Shown: positions 39,847-48,936 of the stretch, piece by piece
Position numbering within the stretch: position 1 is the stretch's first letter
Layout of the letters: every line of letters starts with the position of its first letter
Assembly (NCBI GenBank): GCA_934648845.1
Contig: CAKUFS010000001.1
Span: 87,945-151,944 of the forward strand
Reading direction: 5' to 3'
Length of the DNA: 64,000 bases
From: an uncultured Eggerthellaceae bacterium
GTDB taxonomy: Bacteria; Actinomycetota; Coriobacteriia; Coriobacteriales; Eggerthellaceae
Notes under the pieces: model-generated
Seen by the model: the letters and a program-made list of their open reading frames with translations, nothing else
Databases searched by the model: none
Told to the model about the DNA's origin: nothing
Position numbers and translations under genes: made by a program

Positions 39847-42303
39847 ATGCAGGAGCAAGATAACATGATTGAGCGCGAAGCAGACGATATCAAGGAATGT
39901 GTCGCAGACGGTGAAGGCGTTGATGCAACGGTGGCTAACGTGACTGGCGCAGCGGCAAGCGATGTGTCCGCGATTGGCAGCGCTGCGGAAGAAACACCGA
40001 ACCGCCAAGTCAAACGCACGAACTGTCACTTCTGCGGCTATCTTTGCGGCTTTCTTGCCACGGTAGAGAACGGTCGCATTGTTGATTTGAAAGTGGACCC
40101 CACGCGCTATCCGTACAGCGAGAAAACGCTGGCGGGGTGCCGTCGTTGGCGCATGAACTTGCAAACGCTTGATGCTCCCGATCGCGTGAATTATCCCCTG
40201 AAGCGCGTGGGCGACCGCGGCAGCAATACGTGGCAGCGCGTGAGCTGGGACGAAGCGCTCGATGACATTGCGGCGCGCTTGCAAGATTTAGCGGAAAAGC
40301 ACGGCCCCGAAACGCTTGCATCTATGATTGGCGGCCCGCATACGTCGTTTTGGCCGCTGCATCGTTTCCTGAACTTGTTCGGCACGCCGAACAACATGGG
40401 CATTGGGCAGATTTGCTGGAACCCGCGCATCTGGATGGATGTTATTACGTTTGGCTGGACGGTGGAAGCCGATATCATCCCCGGACTTACGGAATGCCTG
40501 TTCATTTGGGGTACGAACCCTGCCGATTCCGATAATTCGTCGTTTTGGCAGTTTTTGCGTGAGTATTCGAAAGAAGAAATGGGAACGCTCGTGGTCGTTG
40601 ACCCGTGCTATACGCGCATGGCGTCGCTTGCCGCGCGGTGGATTCCCGTGTTGCCCGGTACCGATGTTGTTTTCGCATTGAGCCTGCTCAACGTAATAAT
40701 CGAAGAAGATTTATACGACCACGAGTTCGTTGAAACGTGGTGCCATGGCTTCGATGAGCTAGCGCAGCACGTGAAGGCATTCCCGCCGGCCGTTGCTGCA
40801 CCGCGTTGCGGCGTTTCCGAAGATGACATTTATTTCGCCGCGCGCACCTTTGCGACTGCGCGCGCTTCTGCTCTTGTTTCCGGCCGCGGCATTGACCAGG
40901 TGGGGCGCAATGTTTCCCCTTGTCATCGTGCGATTTGCTGCTTGCGCGCCATTACCGGCAACTTGGACAAGCCCGGTTCGTGTGTGATTATGGACAAGAG
41001 CGATTTCGTGCCCGAAGTTGATTTGGAGATGACCGATCATCTGGCGCCCGAGCATCGCGCACGCAGCTTGAACTCGCTGCGCCCCGATGGCACGCCGCTG
41101 CAGAGTTATCCCGGCTTCGAGTTCATTCGCCAGTTCACGGAGCGCATTGATGGCAAGGTCCTTCCCGAGCGTTACCTTACGGCGGCGCACCCCGATTTCG
41201 TGCTGCACGCCATGGAAACGGGCGAGCCGTATCCCGTGCGCGCGCTGATCGTAGAGGCCACGAATCCGCTGTTGACCTACGGCGATACGCATCGTGTGTT
41301 CAACGCGCTTATGTCGCTGGACCTGATTGTGGTGCTGGATTACTTTATGTCGGTAACGGCGTCGATTGCCGATTACGTGCTGCCAGCCGCGCAGGCCATG
41401 GAACGCCCCACGTTCCAGGCGCATGGCGGCGTGGCAAACATTGGGTACGGCGGTCCGGCGGCTGTTGAGCCGTATTACGAGCGCAAGACCGACTACGACT
41501 TCTTCCGTCTTTTAGGGCTGCGCTTGGGTCAGGCGGAGTTTTGGCCCGATGAGACGTTTGCCGATGCGCTGCGTACCACGTTAGCGCCGGCGGGTATGAG
41601 CTACGAAGAATACTGCGAGACGGGCATTTACACGCGCAAGCCCGATTACTACAAACATTTGCGCGTGGACGAATCGGGTCGCTACCTGGGTTTTGGTACG
41701 TCAACGGGCCTGGTGGAGCTTGCAAGCGAAGAGCTGACCGCGCTGGGCGGGCAGCGTCTTCCCCTGCCGGGAGAGCCCGCTGTTCTGTGCACGGGCGACA
41801 CGCTTGCGAAGGGTGCGCACCTGAAGCTGGTTACCGGTTCGCGCAAGCAGCCGTACAACGCGTCCATGTACTTCAATAATGCGGCGTTTCGCAAGCAAGT
41901 GAGCGTTCCTGTGGTGGAGATGAGCGCCGCTACGGCCGAGAAGCTGGGTTTCGCTGCAGGTGATTGCGTGTATCTGGGCACCGATAACGGTCAGGCACGC
42001 TTCCAAGTGAAGCTGGCAAAGATGCGCGACGATTTGTTGAGCGCCGATTATGGCTGGTGGCATCCGGAATATACGCCGGGCGCGCCGGACTTCGGCGGCA
42101 TATGGGAGTCCAACATCAACTGCCTTACTTCGTGCGCTCGCGCGGAAGGCGAGGAAATGATTGGCACGTGGTCGTATAATAATATCGACTGCGTTATTTG
42201 GAAATCGGACGAGCCGTTGACCTTCTCGTATGAAGAGGGGCGCTCGTATGCGGGCGCGCCGTGGACGGAAGTTGAGCCGGACGCGAGCACGCAAGCGCAA
42301 TAG
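39847..42303 (+). CDS. Molybdopterin oxidoreductase catalytic subunit, second operon
   Basis: An 818-residue DMSO-reductase-family protein related to the one at 34017. A hydrophilic 55-residue N-terminus precedes the [4Fe-4S] motif C60xxC63xxxC67...C98. C190 in GIGQICWNPRIW aligns with the metal-ligating Cys of the first enzyme. Pterin-binding blocks (FIWGTNPADSDNSSFW, VVDPCYTRMASLAARWIPVLPGTD) and the C-terminal domain are complete. It lacks a Tat signal and the aromatic repeats. The start could be ATG 39847 or 39865. It is coupled to a HdrB-like gene upstream and a DUF2064 gene 12 bases downstream, an unusual setting. Confidence 0.87.
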   Translation: MQEQDNMIEREADDIKECVADGEGVDATVANVTGAAASDVSAIGSAAEETPNRQVKRTNCHFCGYLCGFLATVENGRIVDLKVDPTRYPYSEKTLAGCRRWRMNLQTLDAPDRVNYPLKRVGDRGSNTWQRVSWDEALDDIAARLQDLAEKHGPETLASMIGGPHTSFWPLHRFLNLFGTPNNMGIGQICWNPRIWMDVITFGWTVEADIIPGLTECLFIWGTNPADSDNSSFWQFLREYSKEEMGTLVVVDPCYTRMASLAARWIPVLPGTDVVFALSLLNVIIEEDLYDHEFVETWCHGFDELAQHVKAFPPAVAAPRCGVSEDDIYFAARTFATARASALVSGRGIDQVGRNVSPCHRAICCLRAITGNLDKPGSCVIMDKSDFVPEVDLEMTDHLAPEHRARSLNSLRPDGTPLQSYPGFEFIRQFTERIDGKVLPERYLTAAHPDFVLHAMETGEPYPVRALIVEATNPLLTYGDTHRVFNALMSLDLIVVLDYFMSVTASIADYVLPAAQAMERPTFQAHGGVANIGYGGPAAVEPYYERKTDYDFFRLLGLRLGQAEFWPDETFADALRTTLAPAGMSYEEYCETGIYTRKPDYYKHLRVDESGRYLGFGTSTGLVELASEELTALGGQRLPLPGEPAVLCTGDTLAKGAHLKLVTGSRKQPYNASMYFNNAAFRKQVSVPVVEMSAATAEKLGFAAGDCVYLGTDNGQARFQVKLAKMRDDLLSADYGWWHPEYTPGAPDFGGIWESNINCLTSCARAEGEEMIGTWSYNNIDCVIWKSDEPLTFSYEEGRSYAGAPWTEVEPDASTQAQ

Positions 42304-42315
42304 AAAGGAAGTCGT

Positions 42316-43242
42316 ATGACCGAGCAAGCAGTACAGAAAGAAGCATTGCTTCTGTTTAGCAAGCCCCCCATTCCTGGAAAGGTAAAAACGCGTTTGACCA
42401 GGAAATTTGGCGGTTTTTTGAATGATAATCAGGCGGCTGAGTTCTTCAGGCGCTGCTTGTACGACGTGGCCGAGACGTGCATGCATGCTCTGATTGAGCT
42501 TCAGTATGCAAACGACGATGCCATTGCCGCCGACCCTGCTGCGCAGAAAATCCAATACGACTTCTTCATTGGCTGCCCCGAGGATCACTTGCAGCTGATG
42601 AAGGACACGTTCGATGAAATTGGCCCGTGGCCTATGGAGATCCATTACGTGACCGACCACGGCAAGACGTTCGATGACCACTTCGATGATGCATTCGGCC
42701 AGATTTTCGACATGGGTTACGACTGCATTGTGTCGGTGGGTGGCGATATTCCCACGTTGCCGAAGGACCATCTGTCGCAAAGCTTCCAGTGGCTTGAGTA
42801 TTTCCGCGCGCAAGGTACGCCGGGCGTGGTTTTGGCACCGTGCCAGGAATGCGGCACGTCGCTGGTGGGCTTCCATTGCGATACCCCCATCAACCATCAG
42901 GGCGTTTACTACAACCTGGATGGCAAGCCCGCGCTGGATGCCTACGTTGAGAAGATCGATGCCGAGAACCTTCCGTGTGCGTATTTTGCGCCTATCGCCG
43001 ACGTTGACGAGGTGACCGATCTGGCTCACGCTATTTCGTGCCTGAAGGCCATGAAGCGCGCTGCTCAGTATCAGCCAACCATTCGCGTGGCACAGCGCGT
43101 GCTGGATTGGGTTGATTTTATGGGTATCACCATTTCCACGCCGCCCAACGACGAGCATGACCCGCGCCAGTATCTGGATAACCCCGACGGCACGCATTAT
43201 TACCCCGAAGGGGAAGAGGAAGGCGCGCCCGCAGCGGAGTAG
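42316..43242 (+). CDS. DUF2064 / TIGR04282-type nucleotidyl- or glycosyltransferase
   Basis: A 308-residue GT-A-fold protein. The N-terminal LLLFSKPPIPGKVKTRLTRKFG matches the phosphate-binding K-x-R-L loop of DUF2064 proteins, which are related to MobA/CofC nucleotidyltransferases; SVGGDIPTLP is the metal-binding acidic strand. TIGR04282 members are often labelled arsenosugar-biosynthesis glycosyltransferases, but that role is not shown here. The last 60 residues are extra. AAAGGAAG precedes the ATG, 12 bases after the molybdoenzyme. It may modify a nucleotide, cofactor or sugar needed by the operon. Confidence 0.72.
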   Translation: MTEQAVQKEALLLFSKPPIPGKVKTRLTRKFGGFLNDNQAAEFFRRCLYDVAETCMHALIELQYANDDAIAADPAAQKIQYDFFIGCPEDHLQLMKDTFDEIGPWPMEIHYVTDHGKTFDDHFDDAFGQIFDMGYDCIVSVGGDIPTLPKDHLSQSFQWLEYFRAQGTPGVVLAPCQECGTSLVGFHCDTPINHQGVYYNLDGKPALDAYVEKIDAENLPCAYFAPIADVDEVTDLAHAISCLKAMKRAAQYQPTIRVAQRVLDWVDFMGITISTPPNDEHDPRQYLDNPDGTHYYPEGEEEGAPAAE

Positions 43243-43469
43243 CGGCTCTGGCGGAGCTGGCGCTCCGGTGGGGCGGCGCTCCGGTGGGGTTGACGCTCCA
43301 GCCGGCTTGGCGGGGCGGCGCTTCGGCTGGGCGGCTCTGCGGGCGGGGCGGTATCGATGCCGATGCTCCGGCTGGCCTGACGAGTGCGATGGCCTGTGAT
43401 TGAGGCTGCGAAACGGGGCGCTGAACAGGTGCTTCGAAGTTTGAATGATTAGACGAAAGGCGACTTTCC
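43243..43469. repeat. GC-rich spacer with imperfect GGCGCTCCGG repeats
   Basis: The 227 bases between the DUF2064 and radical SAM genes contain several imperfect repeats of GGCGCTCCGGTGGGG and GGCGGGGCGG-like units (about 43250-43370). No gene, clear terminator or promoter is visible. Confidence 0.4.
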
Positions 43470-44789
43470 GTGGAACATCTCTATAACACGCTGGCGTTGT
43501 GCCCGCATTGTCTGAAATCGCTCAAGGCGGATATCTACGCCGACGACCAAGGTGTGGTGCGCATGGCGCGCACTTGCCCCGAGCATGGTTCCATCACCAC
43601 GCGCGTTTGGCCTAAAAAAGAGCACTTCAAGTGGATAACAAGCGGCGCCATGCCAAAGGTCGCGCCGCGTAACACGTTGCCCGCCACGGCGCCGTGCCCG
43701 TATGGGTGCGGTACGTGCGCGCGCCATGAGCGTCGCGGTACGCTTATTGAGATCGAGGTCACTACGAGCTGCAACTTGAAGTGCCCCGTGTGCTTCATGA
43801 GCGCCGACACGAACAAGCACGATCCCACGCTTGATGAGATTCGCGCCATGTATCAAGTGATTGCAAATGCCGTGGGAACCGATGGCGCTGTGCAAATCAC
43901 CGGCGGCGAGCCCACATGCCGCAAGGACTTGATGGATATCATCCGCATGGCGCGCGAAATGGGCTTCTGGGGCGTTGAGTTGAATACAAACGGCCTGGTC
44001 ATTGCTGCGCGTGACGGTTACATTGAGCAGCTGCGCGATGCAGGCATTACCGGCATCTTCCTGTCCTTCGATGGCTTGACGGGCAAGGTGTACGAAGAAA
44101 CGTGCGGGCGTGACATTTTGGATATCAAGCTGAAATGCATCGAGCGTTGCCGCCAAGCGGGTGTGCAAGTGGTGCTGTGCATGACTATCCTGGAGGGTCT
44201 AAACGTTGACCAGCTGGGCGACGTGCTGCGCTATGCCATGGACAACTCCGATGTCATTGCGGGTCTTGCGTTGCAGCCGGCGTTCTCGTCGGGCCGCTTC
44301 GATACGGAGTTCGTTGACAACATCAATGCGGGCGATGTTATCCAAGAGCTTGCGGCGCAGTCCGACGGCTTGCTGGACGTGTACGACATTTGGCCGCTGG
44401 GTACGAGCAACCCCTTGTGCGACACGGGCGTTTTCCTGGTGAAAGACGCGGAAGCCGCCGAGCATCCCAGCGGTTTTTATCCGGCATCGCGCCGCATGAG
44501 CTACGAGGAATACACGGCAGGCTTCAGTCCCGATTCGCCGCAGGGTTCCGTATTTTTGGATATTCTTGCGAAGAAGGGCGTGTATGTGCGCGACGGCTTG
44601 TCCATTGTGATCATGGACTACATGGATGCGTGGACCATGGATATCCAGCGTCTGCGCGAGTGTTCCATGACTGTTGCTATGCCTGATGGGCGCGCAATTC
44701 CGTTCTGCTCGTACCACTTGACGAACTCCGCAGGCGAGCGCGTGTATCCGCCTTGGTGCAAAGAAGAGTTGCGCCATTTGCATCATTAA
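43470..44789 (+). CDS. Radical SAM protein, COG1964 (MJ0619/Tes-like)
   Basis: A 439-residue radical SAM enzyme. The N-terminus has a zinc-ribbon-like CPHC (11-14) with CPEHG (36-40), then CPYGCGTCARH (76-86). The SAM cluster motif is CNLKCPVCF (101-109), followed by QITGGEPT. A Cys-rich N-terminus directly before this motif is the layout of MJ0619-type methylase/tetraether-lipid-synthase relatives (COG1964). A Cys near the C-terminus (FCSYH, PPWCKEE) may bind a further cluster. Its product is unknown, but it belongs with the HdrB-like/molybdoenzyme/DUF2064 operon by direction and spacing. Confidence 0.8.
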   Translation: MEHLYNTLALCPHCLKSLKADIYADDQGVVRMARTCPEHGSITTRVWPKKEHFKWITSGAMPKVAPRNTLPATAPCPYGCGTCARHERRGTLIEIEVTTSCNLKCPVCFMSADTNKHDPTLDEIRAMYQVIANAVGTDGAVQITGGEPTCRKDLMDIIRMAREMGFWGVELNTNGLVIAARDGYIEQLRDAGITGIFLSFDGLTGKVYEETCGRDILDIKLKCIERCRQAGVQVVLCMTILEGLNVDQLGDVLRYAMDNSDVIAGLALQPAFSSGRFDTEFVDNINAGDVIQELAAQSDGLLDVYDIWPLGTSNPLCDTGVFLVKDAEAAEHPSGFYPASRRMSYEEYTAGFSPDSPQGSVFLDILAKKGVYVRDGLSIVIMDYMDAWTMDIQRLRECSMTVAMPDGRAIPFCSYHLTNSAGERVYPPWCKEELRHLHH

Positions 44790-44812
44790 TCCCAAAAACA
44801 TCCCAACATCCA

Positions 44813-44842
44813 AAAAGCCGTTCAGACGAGCGGCTTTTTTGT
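44813..44842 (+). terminator. Terminator of the second molybdoenzyme operon
   Basis: AAAAAGCCG (44813-44821) pairs with CGGCTTTTT (44832-44840), continuing into T-rich sequence. Confidence 0.8.
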
Positions 44843-44903
44843 TGACAAATTACCCCACCTTTTGTCAACAAAGGTGAAAAAGTGACGGGGTCTTTTTCAC
44901 CTT
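44839..44903 (+). repeat. Two-module repeat: TTGTTGACAAA inverted repeat plus REP-like palindrome
   Basis: Module 1: TGTTGACAAA (44841-44850) with TTTGTCAACA (44862-44871), a perfect 10-bp stem. Module 2: the REP-like element (44873-44903) with arms AGGTGAAAAAG and CTTTTTCACCT around TGACGGGGT. The same two modules recur at 63702-63785 in swapped order. The following bases up to 45179 hold no supported gene. Confidence 0.75.
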
Positions 44904-45179
44904 TTTGCGATCTATTGCCTGGTCGCAGCGGCGGCAAGGGATTCGCTGAACGGACTCCGCTTGGATAATGCTTCTTCGGGCTTGTAACTCGCTCGGCCCA
45001 TTCAAAGCATCGCATGTCGGCTCCGCCCTTGCCGGTCGCCTTTTTTTGCGTGCGGGACGTTGAGGTTCCGTCCTTAAGGGAATCGCGGTCAGGTAGGGAA
45101 GCTTTCTTTGTTGCGGTTGGCGGGGGAGTAGTAAAATGAAAAAAATGTGCAACTAGACCCTCGTTTCGAGAGGAATCCC

Positions 45180-46748
45180 ATGGCAAATGCTACCAACGAG
45201 GCGCAGCGCGCTGAACTTCACAAGACCATCTGGTCCATCGCCGACGATTTGCGCGGCAGTGTGGATGGTTGGGACTTCAAACAGTACATCTTAGGTACGC
45301 TCTTCTACCGATTCATCAGCGAAAACTTATGTGATTACCTGAACGCAGAAGAGGCAGCGGCGGGCAACTTCGACTTCGACTACGCGAAGCTTCCCGACGA
45401 AGAGGCAGAATATGGGCGCGAAGTGACTGTGAAGGATAAAGGCTTCTTTATTCTGCCCAGTGAGCTTTTTTGCAATGTTACCGCCAACGCTGCCAACGAC
45501 GAAAACCTCAACGAAACCTTGGAGCGCGTGTTCAAGAACATTGAAGGCAGTGCGGTGGGCACCGAATCAGAAAACGATCTTAAAGGCCTGTTCGACGACA
45601 TGGACGTAAACTCTGCCAAATTGGGCAACACCGTCGTCGAGAAGAACGCAAAGCTTGCGGCCTTGCTTCAAAAAATCGGCAGCTTGGATTTTGGGGGGAG
45701 CTTCAAGGACAATCGCATTGATGCTTTTGGCGATGCCTACGAATTCCTCATGAACATGTATGCCACCAATGCGGGTAAATCGGGCGGCGAGTTCTTTACG
45801 CCGCAGGAAATTGGCGAGCTTTTGGCGCGCATTGTGCTCATCGGCCGCGATGAGGTCAATAAGGTGTACGACCCAGCCTGTGGTTCAGGATCGCTTTTGC
45901 TGAAGTTTGAGAAAATTTTGGGTCAGGACAAGGTGCGCAAGGGCTATTTCGGCCAGGAAATCAACCTGACCTCGTTCAATCTGGCACGCATCAATATGTT
46001 CCTGCATGACATCAATTTCGACAAGTTCGATATCCAGCTGGGCGATACGTTGAAGGACCCTAAACACTGGGATGATGAGCCATTCGATGCAATCGTTTCG
46101 AATCCCCCCTATTCTATCAAGTGGGAAGGCGACTCTAATCCGCTCAATATCAACGATCCGCGCTTTAGCCCCGCAGGCGTGCTGGCGCCAAAGTCAAAAG
46201 CGGACCTCGCATTTGCCATGCATATGCTCAGCTGGCTTTCTACGGACGGCACGGCGGCGATTGTCGAGTTTCCGGGCGTGCTCTACCGTGGTGGCGCCGA
46301 GGGCAAAATACGAAAGTATCTTATTGCCAACAACTTTGTGGATACCGTTATCCAGCTGCCGCCCGACTGCTTCTTTGGTACGTCAATCGCAACGTGCATC
46401 ATCGTCTTAAAGAAGGCGAAGAAGACGAGCGACGTTCTTTTTATTGACGCGTCGAGCGAATTCAAGCGCTATGACACGCGCAACCATGTGGAGCCCGAGA
46501 ATATTGAGCACATCATCGCCGCCATTGAAGCGCGTGAAGATGTGGATTATTTCTGCAAGGCTGTTTCCAACGATGACATTGTTGCCAACGATGCCAATCT
46601 GAGCGTGAGCAGCTACGTGGAAAAGGAAGACACGCGCGAGCAGGTTGATATCAAAGCCCTGAACGCGGAGATTGCTCACATTGTGGCACGTGAACAGGAA
46701 CTTCGCGAAAAAATCGACGCCATTGTAGCCGATCTGGAAGGAAAGTGA
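45180..46748 (+). CDS. hsdM: Type I restriction-modification system methyltransferase subunit
   Basis: A 522-residue N6-adenine DNA methyltransferase. The N-terminal HsdM domain (WSIADDLRGSVDGWDFKQYILGTLFYR) is followed by SAM-binding motif I VYDPACGSGSLLLKF (about 229-243) and catalytic motif IV VSNPPYS (about 307-313). Family length. It would form the M2S complex with HsdS at 47709. The start at 45180 follows GAGAGGAA; the frame runs 11 codons further upstream. It is the first gene of the island and its DNA composition is close to the flanks. Confidence 0.95.
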   Translation: MANATNEAQRAELHKTIWSIADDLRGSVDGWDFKQYILGTLFYRFISENLCDYLNAEEAAAGNFDFDYAKLPDEEAEYGREVTVKDKGFFILPSELFCNVTANAANDENLNETLERVFKNIEGSAVGTESENDLKGLFDDMDVNSAKLGNTVVEKNAKLAALLQKIGSLDFGGSFKDNRIDAFGDAYEFLMNMYATNAGKSGGEFFTPQEIGELLARIVLIGRDEVNKVYDPACGSGSLLLKFEKILGQDKVRKGYFGQEINLTSFNLARINMFLHDINFDKFDIQLGDTLKDPKHWDDEPFDAIVSNPPYSIKWEGDSNPLNINDPRFSPAGVLAPKSKADLAFAMHMLSWLSTDGTAAIVEFPGVLYRGGAEGKIRKYLIANNFVDTVIQLPPDCFFGTSIATCIIVLKKAKKTSDVLFIDASSEFKRYDTRNHVEPENIEHIIAAIEAREDVDYFCKAVSNDDIVANDANLSVSSYVEKEDTREQVDIKALNAEIAHIVAREQELREKIDAIVADLEGK

Positions 46749-46824
46749 TTCCCAGTCTGCGCCACTACGGTAAAAATCAAGGGCACATAGGGCGCTCTTC
46801 AGATAAACGCGAAGGAGGGATACC

Positions 46825-47712
46825 ATGACACATCAGACACGAGTAGCGCACAATCAAGCAGAGAGTATCAAATTATTCGAAAGCAGGCAGATTCGCTCTG
46901 CGTGGAACGACGATGAGCAGGAGTGGTACTTCTCCATTGTTGATGTGGTGGGGGCGCTTACCGACAGCGCCGATCCGAAGCAATACATCAAGCGCATGAG
47001 ACAGCGCGATGTCGAGCTGAATTTGGAGTGGGGTACAATTTGTACCTCCGTAGAGATGCTTGCCCCGGATGGGCGGCGTCGCAAAACAAATGCTGCCACC
47101 ACACAGGGCATTTTGCGTATCATCCAGTCTATTCCCTCTAAGAAGGCGGAGCCTTTTAAGTTGTGGCTTGCCCAGGTGGGTGCGGAGCGCATCGACGAGA
47201 CCATTGACCCCGAGCTTGCCATAAACCGCGCGCTGGAAACGTACCTGAAAAAGGGCTACTCCGAAGGGTGGATTCGCCAACGCCTGCTGGCAATTGACAT
47301 CCGCAAGGAGCTCACCGATGAGTGGCGCCAACGCGGAGTTGAACAGGGAAAAGAGTTCGCCATTCTAACTAACGACATCACGCGCGCGTGGAGTGGGCTT
47401 TCTACCCGTGAGTACAAGAATCTGAAAGGTTTGAAGAAGGAAAATCTTCGCGACAACATGAGCAATACCGAATTGGTGCTGAACATGTTAGCGGAAGCCA
47501 CCACCACTGAAATCTCTCGCGTGGAGCAGCCGAAGGGGCTGGATCAGAATCGCGATGTTGCGAAGCGTGGCGGCACCGTGGCGGGCAATGCGCGCAAGCA
47601 GATCGAAGAACAAACGGGAAAGCCTGTGGTAACCAGTATGAACGCGCTGGATTTTGCGCAGTTGTTGGTAAACGTTGCCCGTCTTGGCGATGAAGGGAAG
47701 GATGCGGAATGA
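46825..47712 (+). CDS. BRO-N domain protein (DinD/antirepressor-like)
   Basis: A 295-residue protein with an N-terminal BRO-N domain (FESRQIRSAWNDDEQEWYFSIVDVVGALTDSADPKQYIKRMR), found in phage antirepressors and in DinD-like proteins. The middle (AEPFKLWLAQVGAERIDETIDPELAINRALETYLKKGYSEGWIRQRLL) and C-terminus match the longer DinD-like form. It lies between hsdM and hsdS, and its TGA overlaps the hsdS ATG (ATGA), so all three are probably co-translated. AAGGAGGG precedes the ATG. A regulatory or RM-control role is inferred from position only. Confidence 0.85.
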   Translation: MTHQTRVAHNQAESIKLFESRQIRSAWNDDEQEWYFSIVDVVGALTDSADPKQYIKRMRQRDVELNLEWGTICTSVEMLAPDGRRRKTNAATTQGILRIIQSIPSKKAEPFKLWLAQVGAERIDETIDPELAINRALETYLKKGYSEGWIRQRLLAIDIRKELTDEWRQRGVEQGKEFAILTNDITRAWSGLSTREYKNLKGLKKENLRDNMSNTELVLNMLAEATTTEISRVEQPKGLDQNRDVAKRGGTVAGNARKQIEEQTGKPVVTSMNALDFAQLLVNVARLGDEGKDAE

Positions 47713-48920
47713 GTCGCATCGATGAATTGATTGAACGCCTTTGCCCTGATGGGGTGGAGTATAAGACGCTTGGCGAAGTGGTGAGTTATTCAAAGGAGCG
47801 CGTTTTCGCATCGGAGCTCGAAGAAGGTTCTTACATCGGCGTTAATGAGTTGCTGCAGGAATATCATGGTAGAAGCACCGAAATTCGTATTCCATTGGAA
47901 GAGAAATGCATCGCTTTTCAACCGAACGATATCCTTTTAGGTAATATTCGTCCCTATTTAAAGAAGATGTGGCTTGCTGATTGTGATGGTGGAACAAATG
48001 GGGATGTTCTGGTTATTCGCGTAAACGATTCTTCCGAGCTTAGCCCCGCATTTCTTTGGCAGGTGCTTGCTGGACGAACCTTTACTGAATACAACGTGCA
48101 GAACTCAAAGGGAGCCAAAATGCCCCGTGGTGATAAGAGGGCAATTTTGGCATTTCGTATTCCTGTTCCTCCTATGGAAGTGCAGGAAGAGATTGTACGT
48201 GTGTTAGACTCCTTCGCGGAGCTGGAGGCGGAGCTGGAGGCGGAGCTGGAGGCGCGCAGGCGCCAGTATGCGGTTGCGCTCGATGAACTTATGTCGTTTG
48301 ATTGCTCCGTACCTCGAATTCCTGTTGGCGACTTATTTGATTTTAAAAACGGATTGAACAAAGGCAAGGAATTTTTTGGACATGGATCGCCCATTGTGAA
48401 TTATGTCGATGTTTATCGCGGCGGAAAGTTGACTGCCGATTCCGTTAGAGGTTTGGTGGATGCTAGTGAAAAAGATATTGCGAGTTGCAATGCCTTTCGT
48501 GGAGATGTTTTTTTCACACGCACCTCTGAAACAAAGGACGAAATAGGTAAAACGGCTGCGTTGGTGGAGGATATCCCCAGTTGCGTATTTAGCGGATTTC
48601 TGCTTAGGGCCAGACCAAAGACCGATTTATTGAATCCGTCTTACTGCGCGTATTGCTTTGAAACGCACGATATTCGCAAATGGATTGTTGCTCATTCCTC
48701 ATATACAACACGTGCATTAACAAACGGAAAAATCCTATCAAAACTAATGTTGCCGGTTCCTTCATTGGAGAAACAACGTGAAATAACCGACGCGCTGGAT
48801 GTTCTTTACGCTCTTGTCAACGACATTTCCGCAGGCCTTCCTGCTGAAATTGCCGCTCGCAGGAAGCAGTATGAGTACTATCGCGATAAGCTTCTAACTT
48901 TTAAGGAAAAAACGGCTTAG
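47709..48920 (+). CDS. hsdS: Type I restriction-modification specificity subunit
   Basis: A 403-residue DNA-recognition subunit with two target-recognition domains, each followed by a conserved helix. TRD1 is about residues 15-155, then PPMEVQEEIVRVLDSFAEL; TRD2 is about 200-350, then PSLEKQREITDALDVL. The first conserved helix continues into (AELE)3-AR, encoded by 3.25 copies of a 12-bp unit. In EcoR124-type HsdS, 12-bp repeat number sets the spacing of the two half-sites. The N-terminus overlaps the BRO-N gene by 4 bases. TRD composition is more AT-rich than its neighbours, as expected for exchangeable domains. Confidence 0.93.
   Translation: MSRIDELIERLCPDGVEYKTLGEVVSYSKERVFASELEEGSYIGVNELLQEYHGRSTEIRIPLEEKCIAFQPNDILLGNIRPYLKKMWLADCDGGTNGDVLVIRVNDSSELSPAFLWQVLAGRTFTEYNVQNSKGAKMPRGDKRAILAFRIPVPPMEVQEEIVRVLDSFAELEAELEAELEARRRQYAVALDELMSFDCSVPRIPVGDLFDFKNGLNKGKEFFGHGSPIVNYVDVYRGGKLTADSVRGLVDASEKDIASCNAFRGDVFFTRTSETKDEIGKTAALVEDIPSCVFSGFLLRARPKTDLLNPSYCAYCFETHDIRKWIVAHSSYTTRALTNGKILSKLMLPVPSLEKQREITDALDVLYALVNDISAGLPAEIAARRKQYEYYRDKLLTFKEKTA
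48216..48254 (+). repeat. 12-bp tandem repeat within hsdS
   Basis: Three full copies of GCGGAGCTGGAG (starting at 48216, 48228 and 48240) plus GCG. Copies are identical, which favours slipped-strand gain or loss. The 12-bp unit keeps the frame and adds four residues (AELE) per copy. Confidence 0.9.
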
Positions 48921-48936
48921 TCGGAAGGGCGGGTTT

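Noticed and set aside
42316..44789. Calling an arsenosugar pathway
   Set aside because: DUF2064 and radical SAM proteins are present, but no arsenic methyltransferase, ArsS or ars regulator is visible.
44677..45186. Minus-strand frame between the radical SAM gene and hsdM
   Set aside because: Runs through a terminator and repeats; no promoter, ribosome binding site or family similarity seen.
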